From the NCBI RefSeq assembly GCF_001427865.1, contig NZ_LMHH01000002.1, positions 506,675 through 570,674 of the forward strand: DNA of 64,000 nt, given 5' to 3'. Below the pieces are notes generated by a model. That model had not been told where the DNA came from. It was given only the letters and a program-made list of their open reading frames with translations, and did no database searches. A program made the position numbers and the translations under genes. Shown one piece after another: positions 8,836 through 17,549 of this stretch; positions within the stretch are counted from its first letter, which is position 1, and every line of letters starts with the position of its first letter. Origin of the DNA: Altererythrobacter sp. Root672 (GTDB lineage: Bacteria > Pseudomonadota > Alphaproteobacteria > Sphingomonadales > Sphingomonadaceae).

Positions 8836-9864
8836 CTATTCGCTTCCCACCGCCTCGGCAATGGAGCCGAAGCCATCACGCCGCAAAAGGGTTTCCAGGC
8901 CACTTACGATGTGGCGAGCTATGCCCGGCCCTTCGTAGACCATCGCGCTGTAGAGTTGGACCAGGCTCGCTCCAGCGCGAATCCGCTGCCAGGCGTCCTC
9001 GGCCGTAGCGATGCCGCCGACTCCCACCAACGGCAGTTCGCCACCTGTGGCTTTGCGGAAATCGCGCACGCGCTGGAGGGCCAGCTCTTTCAGTGGCGCG
9101 CCCGAGAGCCCGCCGGTTTCGCCTGCCTGGCTCGACCGCAGCGGTGGGCGGGAGATCGTGGTGTTGGATACGATCAGCGCACCGAGCTTCTTGTCGAGGG
9201 CGATCCGCGCGATGGCTTCGATATCGGCCGGCTCGAGGTCAGGCGCGACTTTGAGGAACACCGGGGGTCCGCTTTCTCCGCGGGATTCGAACACCGCGTC
9301 GAGCAAGGCGGTCAAAGCGCCTTCGTCCTGCAACGCGCGCAGGCCCGGCGTGTTGGGGCTCGAAATATTGACCGCCAGGTAAGAGGCCATTGGCGCCATG
9401 AGCTGGGTCATCTGCGCATAATCGGCCACGCGATCGGCCGAATCCTTGTTGGCGCCGATGTTGATGCCGACAACGCCGGGGCGGCCCTGGCGCACGAGCA
9501 AGCGCGCTGCAGCTGCGGGTCCGCCGCCGTTGTTGAAGCCCATGCGGTTGATCACCGCGCGGTCTTCAGTCAGCCGGAATAGGCGCGGCTTAGGATTTCC
9601 CGCTTGCGGGCGCGGCGTGATCGAGCCGACCTCAACGAAGCCGAACCCTTGACCGAGCAGCGCGTCCGGCACTTCGCCGTCCTTGTCGAAGCCGGCCGCC
9701 ATGCCCAGCGGATTGGGAAAGGTCAGCCCCGCGACTCGGGTTTCGAGCGGACCGCCCGGCACGGCTGGCTTGCCGGGCATGAACCGCACGCCGGCGATCG
9801 CCAAACGATGCGCGCGTTCGGGGTCGAGGGCGTAGATGGCGTGTCGGGTAAGGCGAAAAAGCAC
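8836..9864 (-). CDS. pyrD: Dihydroorotate dehydrogenase, class 2 (quinone)
   Basis: Fourth step of pyrimidine biosynthesis; a membrane-associated flavoenzyme that reduces quinone. The 342 residues include the N-terminal amphipathic region (LTRHAIYALDPERAH), NPLGMAAGFDKDGE, GSITPRPQAGNPKPRLFR, VNISSPNTPGLR with the catalytic serine, and the FMN phosphate site GVGGIATAEDA. The GTG at 9862-9864 is chosen because earlier in-frame codons read into non-family sequence. An intergenic region with a likely small RNA lies upstream. Confidence 0.95.
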   Translation of the reverse strand: MLFRLTRHAIYALDPERAHRLAIAGVRFMPGKPAVPGGPLETRVAGLTFPNPLGMAAGFDKDGEVPDALLGQGFGFVEVGSITPRPQAGNPKPRLFRLTEDRAVINRMGFNNGGGPAAAARLLVRQGRPGVVGINIGANKDSADRVADYAQMTQLMAPMASYLAVNISSPNTPGLRALQDEGALTALLDAVFESRGESGPPVFLKVAPDLEPADIEAIARIALDKKLGALIVSNTTISRPPLRSSQAGETGGLSGAPLKELALQRVRDFRKATGGELPLVGVGGIATAEDAWQRIRAGASLVQLYSAMVYEGPGIARHIVSGLETLLRRDGFGSIAEAVGSE

Positions 9865-9939
9865 GGCTGAGCCTATGGCAGCGCGGCGGTTCACTGTCGA
9901 TGCGCGCTTTGCGGCGCCCTGTGACCCAATGGAGACCCA

Positions 9940-10087
9940 GCGCAAATTTTGAACTCCGTGTCGCATTCCTACAAGATTCACCCCTGGACGGTGCGTATTA
10001 GGCCCTTGCGACCCGAAGGGCTCGAAGCAGCGATGCAACGAGTTCTCGACTTTCCAGGGCGGCCCCCAGTGGGCCGCCCCTTTTTTT
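9940..10087 (+). ncRNA. Candidate intergenic small RNA
   Basis: A strong forward terminator at 10057-10087 has no protein gene upstream on its strand: pyrD starts at 9864 on the other strand and nothing coding fits in between. The ~150 bp before it contain small hairpins (such as CCCGAAGGG near 10010) and conserved-looking blocks rather than codon bias. The 5' end is a guess. I could not match it to SRP RNA, 6S or another family by eye. Confidence 0.4.
10057..10087 (+). terminator. Strong rho-independent terminator
   Basis: GGGCGGCCC (10057-10065) pairs perfectly with GGGCCGCCC (10071-10079) around a 5-nt loop and is followed by seven consecutive T. The orientation is forward. It isolates the SUF operon from upstream transcription and implies a forward transcript ending here. 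Confidence 0.9.
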
Positions 10088-10139
10088 GTGCGGCGCAAAG
10101 CGACGCTTGTTTGAAATCCGCGCAACGGACCCCTAGATG

Positions 10140-10164
10140 AAATCGGAGCGAATCACTCCGATTT
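10140..10164. promoter_or_regulatory. Inverted repeat upstream of the SUF regulator; candidate autoregulatory operator
   Basis: A perfect 9-bp inverted repeat, AAATCGGAG (10140-10148) and CTCCGATTT (10156-10164), has a 7-bp spacer and spans 25 bp. It ends 16 bp before the start codon of the Rrf2-family regulator. The size and position suit a dimeric regulator controlling its own operon. The sequence is not the enterobacterial IscR consensus, so the assignment rests on position and symmetry only. Confidence 0.55.
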
Positions 10165-10180
10165 GAGAACGGATCGCAAT

Positions 10181-10597
10181 ATGCGCCTGTCCAGCATGGC
10201 CGACTATGCCGTCGTCACGATGTGCGCCGCCGCGCGCCATTGCGGATCTGCGCGCGTTTCGGCCACGGAACTGGCGGAAGAGACCGGCGTGCCGTTGCCG
10301 ACGGTGCAGAAGCTGGTCAGCCTGCTTTCGCGCGCCGGCCTGCTGCGCTCGGTTCGCGGCGCGGGCGGCGGTCTGAAGCTCGCGCGGCCGGCCGCGGCGA
10401 TCTCGCTTGCCGATATCGTCGAGGCGGTCGAAGGCCCGATCGCGCTGACCGCCTGTGTCGAGCAGGGCAAGCACGATTGCGCGCTCGAGCCTTGCTGCAA
10501 TGTCCGTCCCCATTGGGGGCTGGTGAATGAAACCCTGCGCGGGGCCTTGGCGGGCGTACCGCTGACTCAGCTCGCGCAACCGGAAGTACCCGCATGA
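10181..10597 (+). CDS. Rrf2-family SUF operon regulator (IscR/SufR-like)
   Basis: Iron-sulphur-sensing transcription factor of 138 residues. An N-terminal winged helix ([14 protein letters not shown] onward) includes the recognition segment around residues 37-60 ([19 protein letters not shown]). The likely [2Fe-2S]-binding cysteines C92, C100, C105 and C106 follow. The ATG at 10181 gives the usual Rrf2 start. It is first in the SUF operon and overlaps sufB by 4 nt (ATGA). It probably senses cluster status and represses the operon, perhaps through the dyad just upstream. Confidence 0.93.
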   Translation: MRLSSMADYAVVTMCAAARHCGSARVSATELAEETGVPLPTVQKLVSLLSRAGLLRSVRGAGGGLKLARPAAAISLADIVEAVEGPIALTACVEQGKHDCALEPCCNVRPHWGLVNETLRGALAGVPLTQLAQPEVPA

Positions 10598-12075
10598 GTG
10601 AAGAGTTGGAAATCCAGGATCGCGCCGCGCGCGAGGCTGCTGCCAAGGCGGCCGAATACGAACACGGCTGGTCGGCCGACATCGAGCAGGAGTTCGCGCC
10701 CAAGGGGCTCGACGAATCGACCGTGCGCTTCATCAGCGGCAAGAAGAACGAGCCCGAATGGATGCTCGACTGGCGGCTCAAGGCGTTCCGCATGTGGCTC
10801 GAGATGGAAGAGCCGAACTGGGCCAAGCTCGGCTACCCGAAGATCGATTACCAGGACGCGTACTACTACGCCGCGCCGAAGAAGAAGACGGAGCTCAAGA
10901 GCCTCGACGAACTTGATCCCGAGATTCGCCTGGTCTACGAAAAGCTCGGCATTCCGATCGAGGAGCAGAAGGTCCTCGCCGGCGTCGAAGGCGCGCGCAA
11001 GGTCGCGGTCGATGCGGTGTTCGACTCCGTCTCGGTCGCTACGACCTTCCGCGAAGAGCTGAAGAAGGCCGGCGTGATCTTCCTCTCGATCAGCGAGGCG
11101 ATCCGCGAATATCCTGAGCTCGTGAAGAAGTGGCTCGGCCGTGTCGTGCCGCAGCGCGACAACTACTTCGCCACGCTCAACAGCGCGGTCTTTTCGGACG
11201 GGACCTTCGTCTACATCCCCGAAGGCGTGCGCTGCCCGATGGAGCTGAGCACCTATTTCCGCATCAACGCCGAGAACACCGGCCAGTTCGAGCGGACGCT
11301 GATCATCGCCGAGAAGGGCAGCTACGTCTCCTACCTCGAAGGCTGCACCGCGCCGATGCGCGACGAAAACCAGCTCCACGCCGCGGTGGTCGAACTGGTC
11401 GCGATGGAAGATGCGGAGATCAAGTACTCTACGGTGCAGAACTGGTACCCAGGCGACGCCGAAGGCAAGGGCGGGATCTACAACTTCGTCACCAAGCGCG
11501 GGTTGTGCCAGGGAGCGCGGAGCAAGATCTCCTGGACCCAGGTAGAGACCGGCAGCGCGGTGACCTGGAAGTATCCGTCCTGTGTGCTCAATGGCGAGGA
11601 TTCGGTCGGCGAGTTCTACTCGGTGGCCGTCACCAACAACTACCAGCAGGCCGACACGGGTACCAAGATGATCCACAACGGCAAGGGCAGCCGCTCGACG
11701 ATTGTCTCAAAGGGCATCAGCGCGGGGAAGAGCAACAATACCTACCGCGGGCTGGTGCGCGTTGCCGCCAATGCTGACGGGGTGCGCAACTTCACGCAGT
11801 GCGACAGCCTGTTGCTCGGCAGCGAATGCGGGGCGCACACCGTGCCTTACATCGAGGTCAAGAACCCGACCGCGCAGATCGAGCACGAGGCGACCACCAG
11901 CAAGATCAGCGACGATCAGCTGTTCTACGCCATGCAGCGCGGGCTCGGGCAGGAAGAGGCGGTGGCGTTGATCGTCAACGGCTTCGCGAAGGAAGTGCTG
12001 CAGCAGCTGCCGATGGAATTCGCCGTAGAGGCGCAGAAGCTCTTGGGTATCAGTCTGGAAGGAAGCGTTGGATGA
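10594..12075 (+). CDS. sufB: Fe-S cluster assembly scaffold SufB
   Basis: Scaffold subunit of the SufBC2D complex, on which clusters are built in the cytoplasm. The 493 residues match family length. Conserved stretches include [21 protein letters not shown] (in part), [40 protein letters not shown] and the C-terminal [17 protein letters not shown] helix. ATGA overlaps couple it both to the upstream regulator and to the DUF559 gene downstream. Confidence 0.97.
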   Translation: MSEELEIQDRAAREAAAKAAEYEHGWSADIEQEFAPKGLDESTVRFISGKKNEPEWMLDWRLKAFRMWLEMEEPNWAKLGYPKIDYQDAYYYAAPKKKTELKSLDELDPEIRLVYEKLGIPIEEQKVLAGVEGARKVAVDAVFDSVSVATTFREELKKAGVIFLSISEAIREYPELVKKWLGRVVPQRDNYFATLNSAVFSDGTFVYIPEGVRCPMELSTYFRINAENTGQFERTLIIAEKGSYVSYLEGCTAPMRDENQLHAAVVELVAMEDAEIKYSTVQNWYPGDAEGKGGIYNFVTKRGLCQGARSKISWTQVETGSAVTWKYPSCVLNGEDSVGEFYSVAVTNNYQQADTGTKMIHNGKGSRSTIVSKGISAGKSNNTYRGLVRVAANADGVRNFTQCDSLLLGSECGAHTVPYIEVKNPTAQIEHEATTSKISDDQLFYAMQRGLGQEEAVALIVNGFAKEVLQQLPMEFAVEAQKLLGISLEGSVG

Positions 12076-12548
12076 CCGCCGAGCGCAAGAAACTCTCGCT
12101 CGGCAACGTGACCGACCGCGAACGGGCCACCGGAGACGCGGAGAAGGCCTGGAAGGTCTCGCCCGCTCGGGCCGAGCAGCTCAAGCTGCGCGCCCGAGAC
12201 ATGCGGCGCAATCCTTCCGAAGCGCAGAAGCTGCTGTGGGAGCGGCTGAAGGACAAGCAGTGCGGCTTCACCTTCAACCGCGAAGTGGTGATGGGCAGCG
12301 CGATCGTCGATTTCGCCTGCAAGACCCGTTGGGTCGTGGTCGAGACTGGCGGCACCGGTGAGGATGCCGAAGCCACACTCGGCGCGCTTAGCGACCGCAA
12401 GCTGACCGACGTCGGCGTGCGCGTCATGCGCTTTGCCGAAACCGACATCATCGAAGACACCGAAAAGGTCGTGAAGGCGATCAAGGACGAGCTGCAGAAG
12501 CCGTTCGATCGCCCTGGGTCCAACGAGAGAAAACATGCTCGAAATTAA
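12072..12548 (+). CDS. DUF559-domain protein inside the suf operon
   Basis: A 158-residue protein with a DUF559 / Vsr-like PD-(D/E)XK fold: [20 protein letters not shown] at about 40-60, [16 protein letters not shown] at about 74-89, then a strand and [13 protein letters not shown]. The usual second motif in this family reads like ELDGG or EVDGG; here it is VVETGG, so the aspartate is replaced and catalysis is doubtful. It overlaps sufB by 4 nt and sufC by 14 nt, so it belongs to the SUF transcription unit. A role in cluster assembly or in protecting DNA from cluster chemistry is conceivable but unproven. Confidence 0.88.
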   Translation: MTAERKKLSLGNVTDRERATGDAEKAWKVSPARAEQLKLRARDMRRNPSEAQKLLWERLKDKQCGFTFNREVVMGSAIVDFACKTRWVVVETGGTGEDAEATLGALSDRKLTDVGVRVMRFAETDIIEDTEKVVKAIKDELQKPFDRPGSNERKHARN

Positions 12549-13275
12549 GAATCTCCACGCCACCGTCGGCGGTACGCCGATCCTCAATGGGCTTTCGCTC
12601 GCCGTGAACGCGGGGGAAATCCATGCGATCATGGGGCCGAACGGCGCGGGCAAGTCGACGCTGGCCTATGTGCTCGGCGGGCGGCCCGGATACGAGGTGA
12701 CTGGCGGTTCGGTCAGCTTCAACGGGCAGGACCTGCTGTCGCTCGATCCGCACGAGCGGGCGGCGCTGGGGCTGTTCCTCGGCTTCCAGTACCCGGTCGA
12801 AATCCCTGGCGTGTCCAACGTCCAGTTCCTGCGCGAGGCGCTTAACGCCCAGCGCAGGGCACGTGGGGAGGATCCGCTCTCGGGCGGCGAGTTCCTCAAG
12901 CTGGCCAAGGAGAAGGCCGGGCTGCTGCGCATGGACATGGAAATGCTCAAGCGGGCGGTGAACGTCGGCTTTTCCGGCGGCGAGAAGAAGCGCTCCGAGA
13001 TGGTCCAGATGGGCATTCTCGATCCGGCTTTCGCGGTGCTCGACGAGACCGATTCCGGGCTCGACATCGACGCGCTCAAGATCGTCGGCGAAGGCATCAA
13101 CTCGATCATGCGCCGCCCGGACAAGGGCGTGCTGCTGATCACTCACTACCAGCGGCTACTCGATTACGTGAAGCCGGACGTGGTCCACGTCCTCGCCAAG
13201 GGCCGCATCGTGAAAAGCGGCGGTCCCGAACTGGCGCTCGAGCTCGAGCGCGAAGGCTACGAGGCGGTGGCGTGA
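12535..13275 (+). CDS. sufC: SUF ATPase SufC
   Basis: ABC-type ATPase subunit of the SufBC2D complex, 246 residues. Walker A is MGPNGAGKSTL near residues 33-43, the signature FSGGEKKRSEM near 147-157, and Walker B FAVLDETDSGLDID near 166-180 with the SufC-typical DETDSGLD, followed by the H-loop LLITHYQRLLDYV. Its start lies inside the end of the DUF559 gene, and its stop overlaps the GTG of sufD (GTGA). Confidence 0.97.
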   Translation: MLEIKNLHATVGGTPILNGLSLAVNAGEIHAIMGPNGAGKSTLAYVLGGRPGYEVTGGSVSFNGQDLLSLDPHERAALGLFLGFQYPVEIPGVSNVQFLREALNAQRRARGEDPLSGGEFLKLAKEKAGLLRMDMEMLKRAVNVGFSGGEKKRSEMVQMGILDPAFAVLDETDSGLDIDALKIVGEGINSIMRRPDKGVLLITHYQRLLDYVKPDVVHVLAKGRIVKSGGPELALELEREGYEAVA

Positions 13276-14027
13276 CGCAGCTCGCTGCCCTTCCCACCTG
13301 GCACGACGAGGAGTGGCGCTACGCCGACTTCGCGGCGCTGGAGACGCTCGCGCCCGAGCGGTTCGACGAGTGGAAAGAGGTCGAGCTTGCCCCAGGCGAA
13401 ACGCGCCGCAAGTGCATGGTCCTGGGCGGCGAGTCGCCCGAGCTGCACCGCATTCGCTTGACCGTGGGCGAAGGCGCGCGGGCTGAGCTGTTCGTGGCCA
13501 ACATCGGTAATGACTACACCCGCGTTGAAGTCGAAATTCGCCTGGCGAAGGGCGCGCATTTCCAGTTCGGCGGGGTGACGATCGGCGGCGGCAACGCGAC
13601 GCGAGAATTCGTTACCCGCACCATCCATGCCGAACCCGAAGCGACGTCTGAGCAAGTCGTGCGTGCGGTCCATTGGGGCCAGGGCACCGGCAATTTCCTC
13701 GGCCGCATCGATGTGGCGCGTGATGCGCAAAAGACCGACGCGGTGCAGGACTTCAAGGGCTTGCTGCTCGAACGCGGCGCTTCGGCCAACGCCAAGCCCG
13801 AGCTCGAGATTTTCGCCGACGACGTGAAGTGCGCCCACGGCGCCTCGATCGGCGAGATGGACGAGACGGCGCGCTTCTACATGGCCGCGCGTGGGATTCC
13901 GCCCGAAGTGGCGAAGTCCTTGCTGGTGCGGGCGTTCATCGCCGATGCTTTCGCGGCATTGGATGACGAGCTTGAGCAGGAGCGTCTGCTGGATGCGGCG
14001 CTGGCCGTGCTGGGTGACGTGGCGTGA
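13272..14027 (+). CDS. sufD: SufD, short form
   Basis: SufB-like partner subunit of the assembly complex. At 251 residues it is much shorter than the enterobacterial ~420. It keeps the N-terminal WHDEEWRYADFAAL segment, a beta-helix core, and the C-terminal CAHGASIGEMDETARFYMAARGI motif (in part) with the conserved Cys-Ala-His. Short SufD is the norm in sphingomonads as far as I know. The GTG start overlaps the sufC stop, and its end overlaps sufS the same way. Confidence 0.93.
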   Translation: MTQLAALPTWHDEEWRYADFAALETLAPERFDEWKEVELAPGETRRKCMVLGGESPELHRIRLTVGEGARAELFVANIGNDYTRVEVEIRLAKGAHFQFGGVTIGGGNATREFVTRTIHAEPEATSEQVVRAVHWGQGTGNFLGRIDVARDAQKTDAVQDFKGLLLERGASANAKPELEIFADDVKCAHGASIGEMDETARFYMAARGIPPEVAKSLLVRAFIADAFAALDDELEQERLLDAALAVLGDVA

Positions 14028-15223
14028 GCACCGTACCCGTCCTCGATCAAGCCATCGATCTCAAGGCTGATTTCCCCGGCCTGCTGAATGTCGACGGTTC
14101 CCGCTGGCACTACCTCGATTCCGGTGCCACGGCGCAGAAGCCGCAGGCCGTGATCGACGCGGTCAGCAAGGCGATCGGCGCAGACTACGCCACGGTCCAC
14201 CGCGGCGTTTACACCCGCTCGGCCGAGATGACGCTCGGCTACGAAGCCGCCCGGCGGCGAGTGGCGGCATTCATTGGCGGGCGCGAGGACGAGGTGGTCT
14301 TCACACGCGGCGCGACCGAGGCGATCAACCTCGTGGCTTACTCCTGGCCCGACAAGGGGCGGGTGCTGCTGTCCGAGCTGGAGCACCACTCCAACATCGT
14401 CCCCTGGCAGCTGGCCGGTTGGCAAGTCGACGTTTGCCCGATCACTTCGGACGGACGGATCGATCTCGACGAGGCCGAACGGATGCTGACGAAGGACCAC
14501 AAGATGGTCGCCTTCGCCCACGTTTCGAACGTGCTCGGCTCGGTGCTCGACGTTACGCGCGCGGCGGAACTGGCGCATGCGGTCGGCGCGAAGCTGTTGC
14601 TTGACGGATGCCAGGCCGTGCCGCGCATGCCGGTCGATGTCGCGGCGCTAGATTGCGATTTCTACGCCTTCTCCGGGCACAAGCTCTACGGCCCGACCGG
14701 GATCGGCGCCTTGTGGGCCCGGGCCGAACTGCTCGACCGCATGCCCCCGTGGCAGGGCGGCGGCGCGATGATCGAGAAGGTGACCTTCGAGAAGACCACC
14801 TTTGCCCCGCCCCCGCAGCGGTTCGAGGCGGGTACGCCGGCGATCGTCGAGGCGATCGGGCTGGGCGTGGCCTGCGATTACGTGGCCAGCGTCGGGCTTG
14901 AGGCGATCCACGAACACGAGGCGCGTCTGGTCAAGCAGTTGCGCGACGCCTTGCGCGGCATGAACGACGTGCGCCTGTTCGGGCCCGAGGACAGCGCCGG
15001 TATCGTCAGCTTTGCGCTCGAGGGTATTCACCCGCACGATCTCGGCACCATATTGGACGAAGAGAACGTCGCCATCCGCGCCGGGCATCACTGCGCCCAA
15101 CCCTTGATGGAGCGGCTCGGCGTTCCCGCTACGGCGCGGGCGAGTTTCGGGCTCTACAGCGATGAAAGCGATCTCGCCGCACTGCTGCGCGGGATCGAGC
15201 GAACCAAGAGGATTTTCGGATGA
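14024..15223 (+). CDS. sufS: Cysteine desulfurase SufS
   Basis: PLP enzyme that removes sulphur from cysteine for cluster assembly. The 399 residues form an aminotransferase class V fold. The PLP lysine is K220 in FSGHKLYGPTG, and the catalytic cysteine is C357 in RAGHHCAQPLM, the SufS/group II signature. The GTG start overlaps the sufD stop as GTGA. No SufE is encoded nearby, so the sulphur acceptor may be elsewhere or be SufB directly. Confidence 0.96.
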   Translation: MSTVPVLDQAIDLKADFPGLLNVDGSRWHYLDSGATAQKPQAVIDAVSKAIGADYATVHRGVYTRSAEMTLGYEAARRRVAAFIGGREDEVVFTRGATEAINLVAYSWPDKGRVLLSELEHHSNIVPWQLAGWQVDVCPITSDGRIDLDEAERMLTKDHKMVAFAHVSNVLGSVLDVTRAAELAHAVGAKLLLDGCQAVPRMPVDVAALDCDFYAFSGHKLYGPTGIGALWARAELLDRMPPWQGGGAMIEKVTFEKTTFAPPPQRFEAGTPAIVEAIGLGVACDYVASVGLEAIHEHEARLVKQLRDALRGMNDVRLFGPEDSAGIVSFALEGIHPHDLGTILDEENVAIRAGHHCAQPLMERLGVPATARASFGLYSDESDLAALLRGIERTKRIFG

Positions 15224-15699
15224 GCGAGGGAGCGGAGAAGTCTTTCCGCGTCGAGGAAGTGGACGGCGTTGAACCGCCGGTCCGGGCGCGCGTGGAAGAC
15301 GTGGAGACGCCCGCGGAAAAGCTCGGGCGCAAGAAGGACTACCTGGAAGGGTTCCTGGCGCAGAAGCCGCAAGCGGCTGCTCCGGGCGATCCCGGCGGCG
15401 ATCTCTACGAGCGGGTGATCGACGCCCTGCGCGAGATCTTCGACCCCGAGATTCCGGTCAATATCTATGACCTCGGCCTGATCTACGGGGTCGATGTTTC
15501 GCCTGACGCAGATGTGGCTGTGACCATGACCTTGACGACGCCGCACTGCCCGGTGGCGGAATCGATGCCCGGCGAAGTCGAACTGCGCGTCTCGTCGGTC
15601 CCGGGCGTGCGCGATGCCGAGGTCAGCCTGGTGTGGGATCCGCCATGGGATCCGGCCAAGATGAGCGACGAAGCGCGGCTCGAACTGGGGATGCTTTGA
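15220..15699 (+). CDS. sufT: SUF-system MIP18/DUF59 protein (SufT-like)
   Basis: A 159-residue protein. The N-terminal ~55 residues are charged and probably flexible. The rest is a MIP18 (DUF59) domain, starting near LYERVIDALREIFDPEIPVNIYDLGLIYG (cited only in part), with TTPHCPVAESMPGEVE carrying the conserved cysteine and DPPWDPAKMSDEARLELGM at the end. Relatives help mature Fe-S proteins. It overlaps sufS by 4 nt and the SufA-like gene by 1 nt. Confidence 0.93.
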   Translation: MSEGAEKSFRVEEVDGVEPPVRARVEDVETPAEKLGRKKDYLEGFLAQKPQAAAPGDPGGDLYERVIDALREIFDPEIPVNIYDLGLIYGVDVSPDADVAVTMTLTTPHCPVAESMPGEVELRVSSVPGVRDAEVSLVWDPPWDPAKMSDEARLELGML

Positions 15700-16055
15700 T
15701 GACTGAAACCAAGATCCGCCAGCGTCCTGCCGCCGTCAACCTGACGCCGACTGCCGAACAACGCATTGCCGACCTGATGGAGCAAGCGCCCGAAGGCGCG
15801 ATCGGCGTGCGCCTCTCGACCCCGCGTCGCGGGTGTTCGGGGCTCGCCTATTCGGTCGACTACGTGACGCAGGAACAGGCGTTCGACGAGAAAATCGAGA
15901 CTCCCGGCGGCGTGTTCTACATCGACGGCGCGAGCGTGCTCTACCTGATCGGCAGCACGATGGACTGGCAGGAAGACGACTTCACCGCCGGGTTCGTGTT
16001 CCAGAACCCCAACGCCAAGGGCGCTTGCGGCTGCGGCGAGAGCTTTACCGTATAG
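15699..16055 (+). CDS. sufA: HesB/IscA-type Fe-S carrier (SufA-like)
   Basis: A-type carrier of 118 residues that delivers clusters to apoproteins. The three conserved cysteines are visible: one in PRRGCSGLAYS (about residue 47) and the pair in KGACGCGESF at the C-terminus. The ATG at 15699 shares its A with the preceding TGA. It is the last gene of the SUF operon and is followed by a long hairpin. Confidence 0.94.
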   Translation: MTETKIRQRPAAVNLTPTAEQRIADLMEQAPEGAIGVRLSTPRRGCSGLAYSVDYVTQEQAFDEKIETPGGVFYIDGASVLYLIGSTMDWQEDDFTAGFVFQNPNAKGACGCGESFTV

Positions 16056-16056
16056 T

Positions 16057-16091
16057 CCGCGGCCCGCGTCCGTTTCAGGACGGAGCCGCGG
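16057..16091 (+). terminator. Hairpin at the end of the SUF operon
   Basis: A two-tier hairpin starts 2 bp after the sufA stop: outer arms CCGCGGC (16057-16063) and GCCGCGG (16085-16091), inner arms CGTCC and GGACG. There is no T tract, so termination may be weak or the hairpin may protect the 3' end. It also separates the operon from the convergent hypothetical. Confidence 0.5.
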
Positions 16092-16107
16092 TTCGGTTGG
16101 AATTCGG

Positions 16108-17037
16108 CTAGGCTTCTTCGGCCAGGAAGGCGATCAGCGCTTTCTCATACTCGTCGACAGCGCCATCCGCCTCAACGTGGGCGTCGAGCCATTGCGTCTC
16201 GCCGGCGTCGACCTTCTCAGCTTCGGTCAATTCCGCAAGCGCGTCGCGCGCGGGTTGCTTCTTGCCGAACACCACACCGAACGCATTCGGCGCGCTCTGG
16301 ACCATGCGGCCGAGGAAGCGCGCCACGTGGGTCGTGTCATCGGCGACGAAGGCTTCGAGTTCGGCCGCCTGTTCGCGCGAGATCTGGGCTGTCCGCGAGG
16401 CGACGCCCTGCAGGTAGTTTGCTACGCCCTGCACGAACATGCGCTGCCATTCAGATGCGTTGTCAGCGCCGAGCGCTGCGTCCTTCAGGCGAAACAGCAT
16501 TTCGGCCTCGACGCACGAAACCGCGGCCGGGCCATCGCCCGCCGGGGCGAACAGCACCCGGCGCAGGAGCGCGGCTTCGGTGGCGTTCACCGATCCAGCT
16601 ATCAGTTCACCGCTCCGCGTCGGACCGCTGCCGGTCAGCACGGCCTGTTCGACCTGCTGGAGGATGTAGCTCTTGAGCCGCTGCGGCGCGTTGAGGCCGC
16701 GTTCGAGTACGCGGACGAGCAGTTCCAGCTCGGTCATGCCCTTGAGCTGGCCGTCGCGGTCGAGGCGCTCGATCAGCCAGGCCGCGGCGTCTTCGGAGAC
16801 GTAACCGCGCGGTTCGGCCCCGTTGAGGACATATTCGCCGATCGCCTCGACGAAGAAGTCGCTCCATTCGGCCGTCGGTTGCTCTAGCGCGTCGTTGACG
16901 TCGAAGATCGCGGCGGCTTCCTGCGCCTGGATCGAGCCATCGCCCCAGCCAGCGCGGCGCAGGGCGAGGATTTCGTCGGCGGAGATCGCACCATCGGCGG
17001 CAGCCTGGCGCGCGATATCGGCGAACTGCATAGTCAT
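16108..17037 (-). CDS. Conserved hypothetical protein, acidic, helical
   Basis: A 309-residue soluble, acidic protein without signal peptide or membrane span. It has several Asp-rich short loops followed by helices (ADGAISADEILALRR near residue 15, DRDGQLKGMTELELL near 95) that resemble EF-hand or TerB-like helix-loop-helix units, but I cannot confirm calcium ligands. It is convergent with the SUF operon. No function is assigned. Confidence 0.65.
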   Translation of the reverse strand: MTMQFADIARQAAADGAISADEILALRRAGWGDGSIQAQEAAAIFDVNDALEQPTAEWSDFFVEAIGEYVLNGAEPRGYVSEDAAAWLIERLDRDGQLKGMTELELLVRVLERGLNAPQRLKSYILQQVEQAVLTGSGPTRSGELIAGSVNATEAALLRRVLFAPAGDGPAAVSCVEAEMLFRLKDAALGADNASEWQRMFVQGVANYLQGVASRTAQISREQAAELEAFVADDTTHVARFLGRMVQSAPNAFGVVFGKKQPARDALAELTEAEKVDAGETQWLDAHVEADGAVDEYEKALIAFLAEEA

Positions 17038-17115
17038 GCTCGGTCGTGCTCCCTTAATTTTGGGAACAGGATATCGCGCAACAAGCTTAAATTGGGGTTA
17101 CTTCGGCGGCGGGTC

Positions 17116-17547
17116 TTATCGACCCAGGGCGGCAACGCACGCCGCGCGATCGACATCCTGGCCGTCGCTCGCCCGGCGGGCTTCGACCCAGGTAGCGACC
17201 GGCTCAGCGCCTTCGCGCAGCGGATAGAGGAACACGTCGAGCACGCAGGCCTCGCCGGAAAACTGCAGCTTGCGCATGTCGCCTTCGCGCACGTCGAGGC
17301 GCGGGTTGCCGAATTGGCGCACCAAGGCGCCCGAATCCCGCTCGATCACCGACTCCAGCCCTGGCGCGCGCATGACCTGCGGCGCGCGGAAGCCCGGCAC
17401 TGGCGGCGCGTTAGGCTGGGTCGGCGGTACGACCTGGGTGATTGGGGAGCGCGCCGGCGGTGGCGGCGGCGGCGGTGCTTTCGCTTGGGGAACGGTGGCG
17501 CATCCGGCCAGAAGCGGCAGGATCGGCAGCAAGAGTTTGAAACGCAT
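17116..17547 (-). CDS. Hypothetical lipoprotein
   Basis: A 143-residue protein with a lipoprotein signal peptide (lipobox LLAG-C, Cys16) followed by a proline-rich linker with a run of seven prolines. The globular C-terminal domain (ALVRQFGNPRLDVREGD onward) resembles small outer-membrane assembly lipoproteins of the SmpA/OmlA kind in outline, including a conserved-looking cysteine in FSGEACVLDVFLYP. It begins 2 bp after the EI24 gene and is probably co-transcribed with it. Confidence 0.75.
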   Translation of the reverse strand: MRFKLLLPILPLLAGCATVPQAKAPPPPPPPARSPITQVVPPTQPNAPPVPGFRAPQVMRAPGLESVIERDSGALVRQFGNPRLDVREGDMRKLQFSGEACVLDVFLYPLREGAEPVATWVEARRASDGQDVDRAACVAALGR

Positions 17548-17549
17548 GC

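Noticed and set aside
9940..10087. Possible SRP (4.5S) RNA because of GGGCTCGAAGCAGC near 10018.
   Set aside because: The conserved SRP core (GGTCAGG ... GGAAGCAGC with its pairing) is not complete; kept only as an unnamed RNA candidate.
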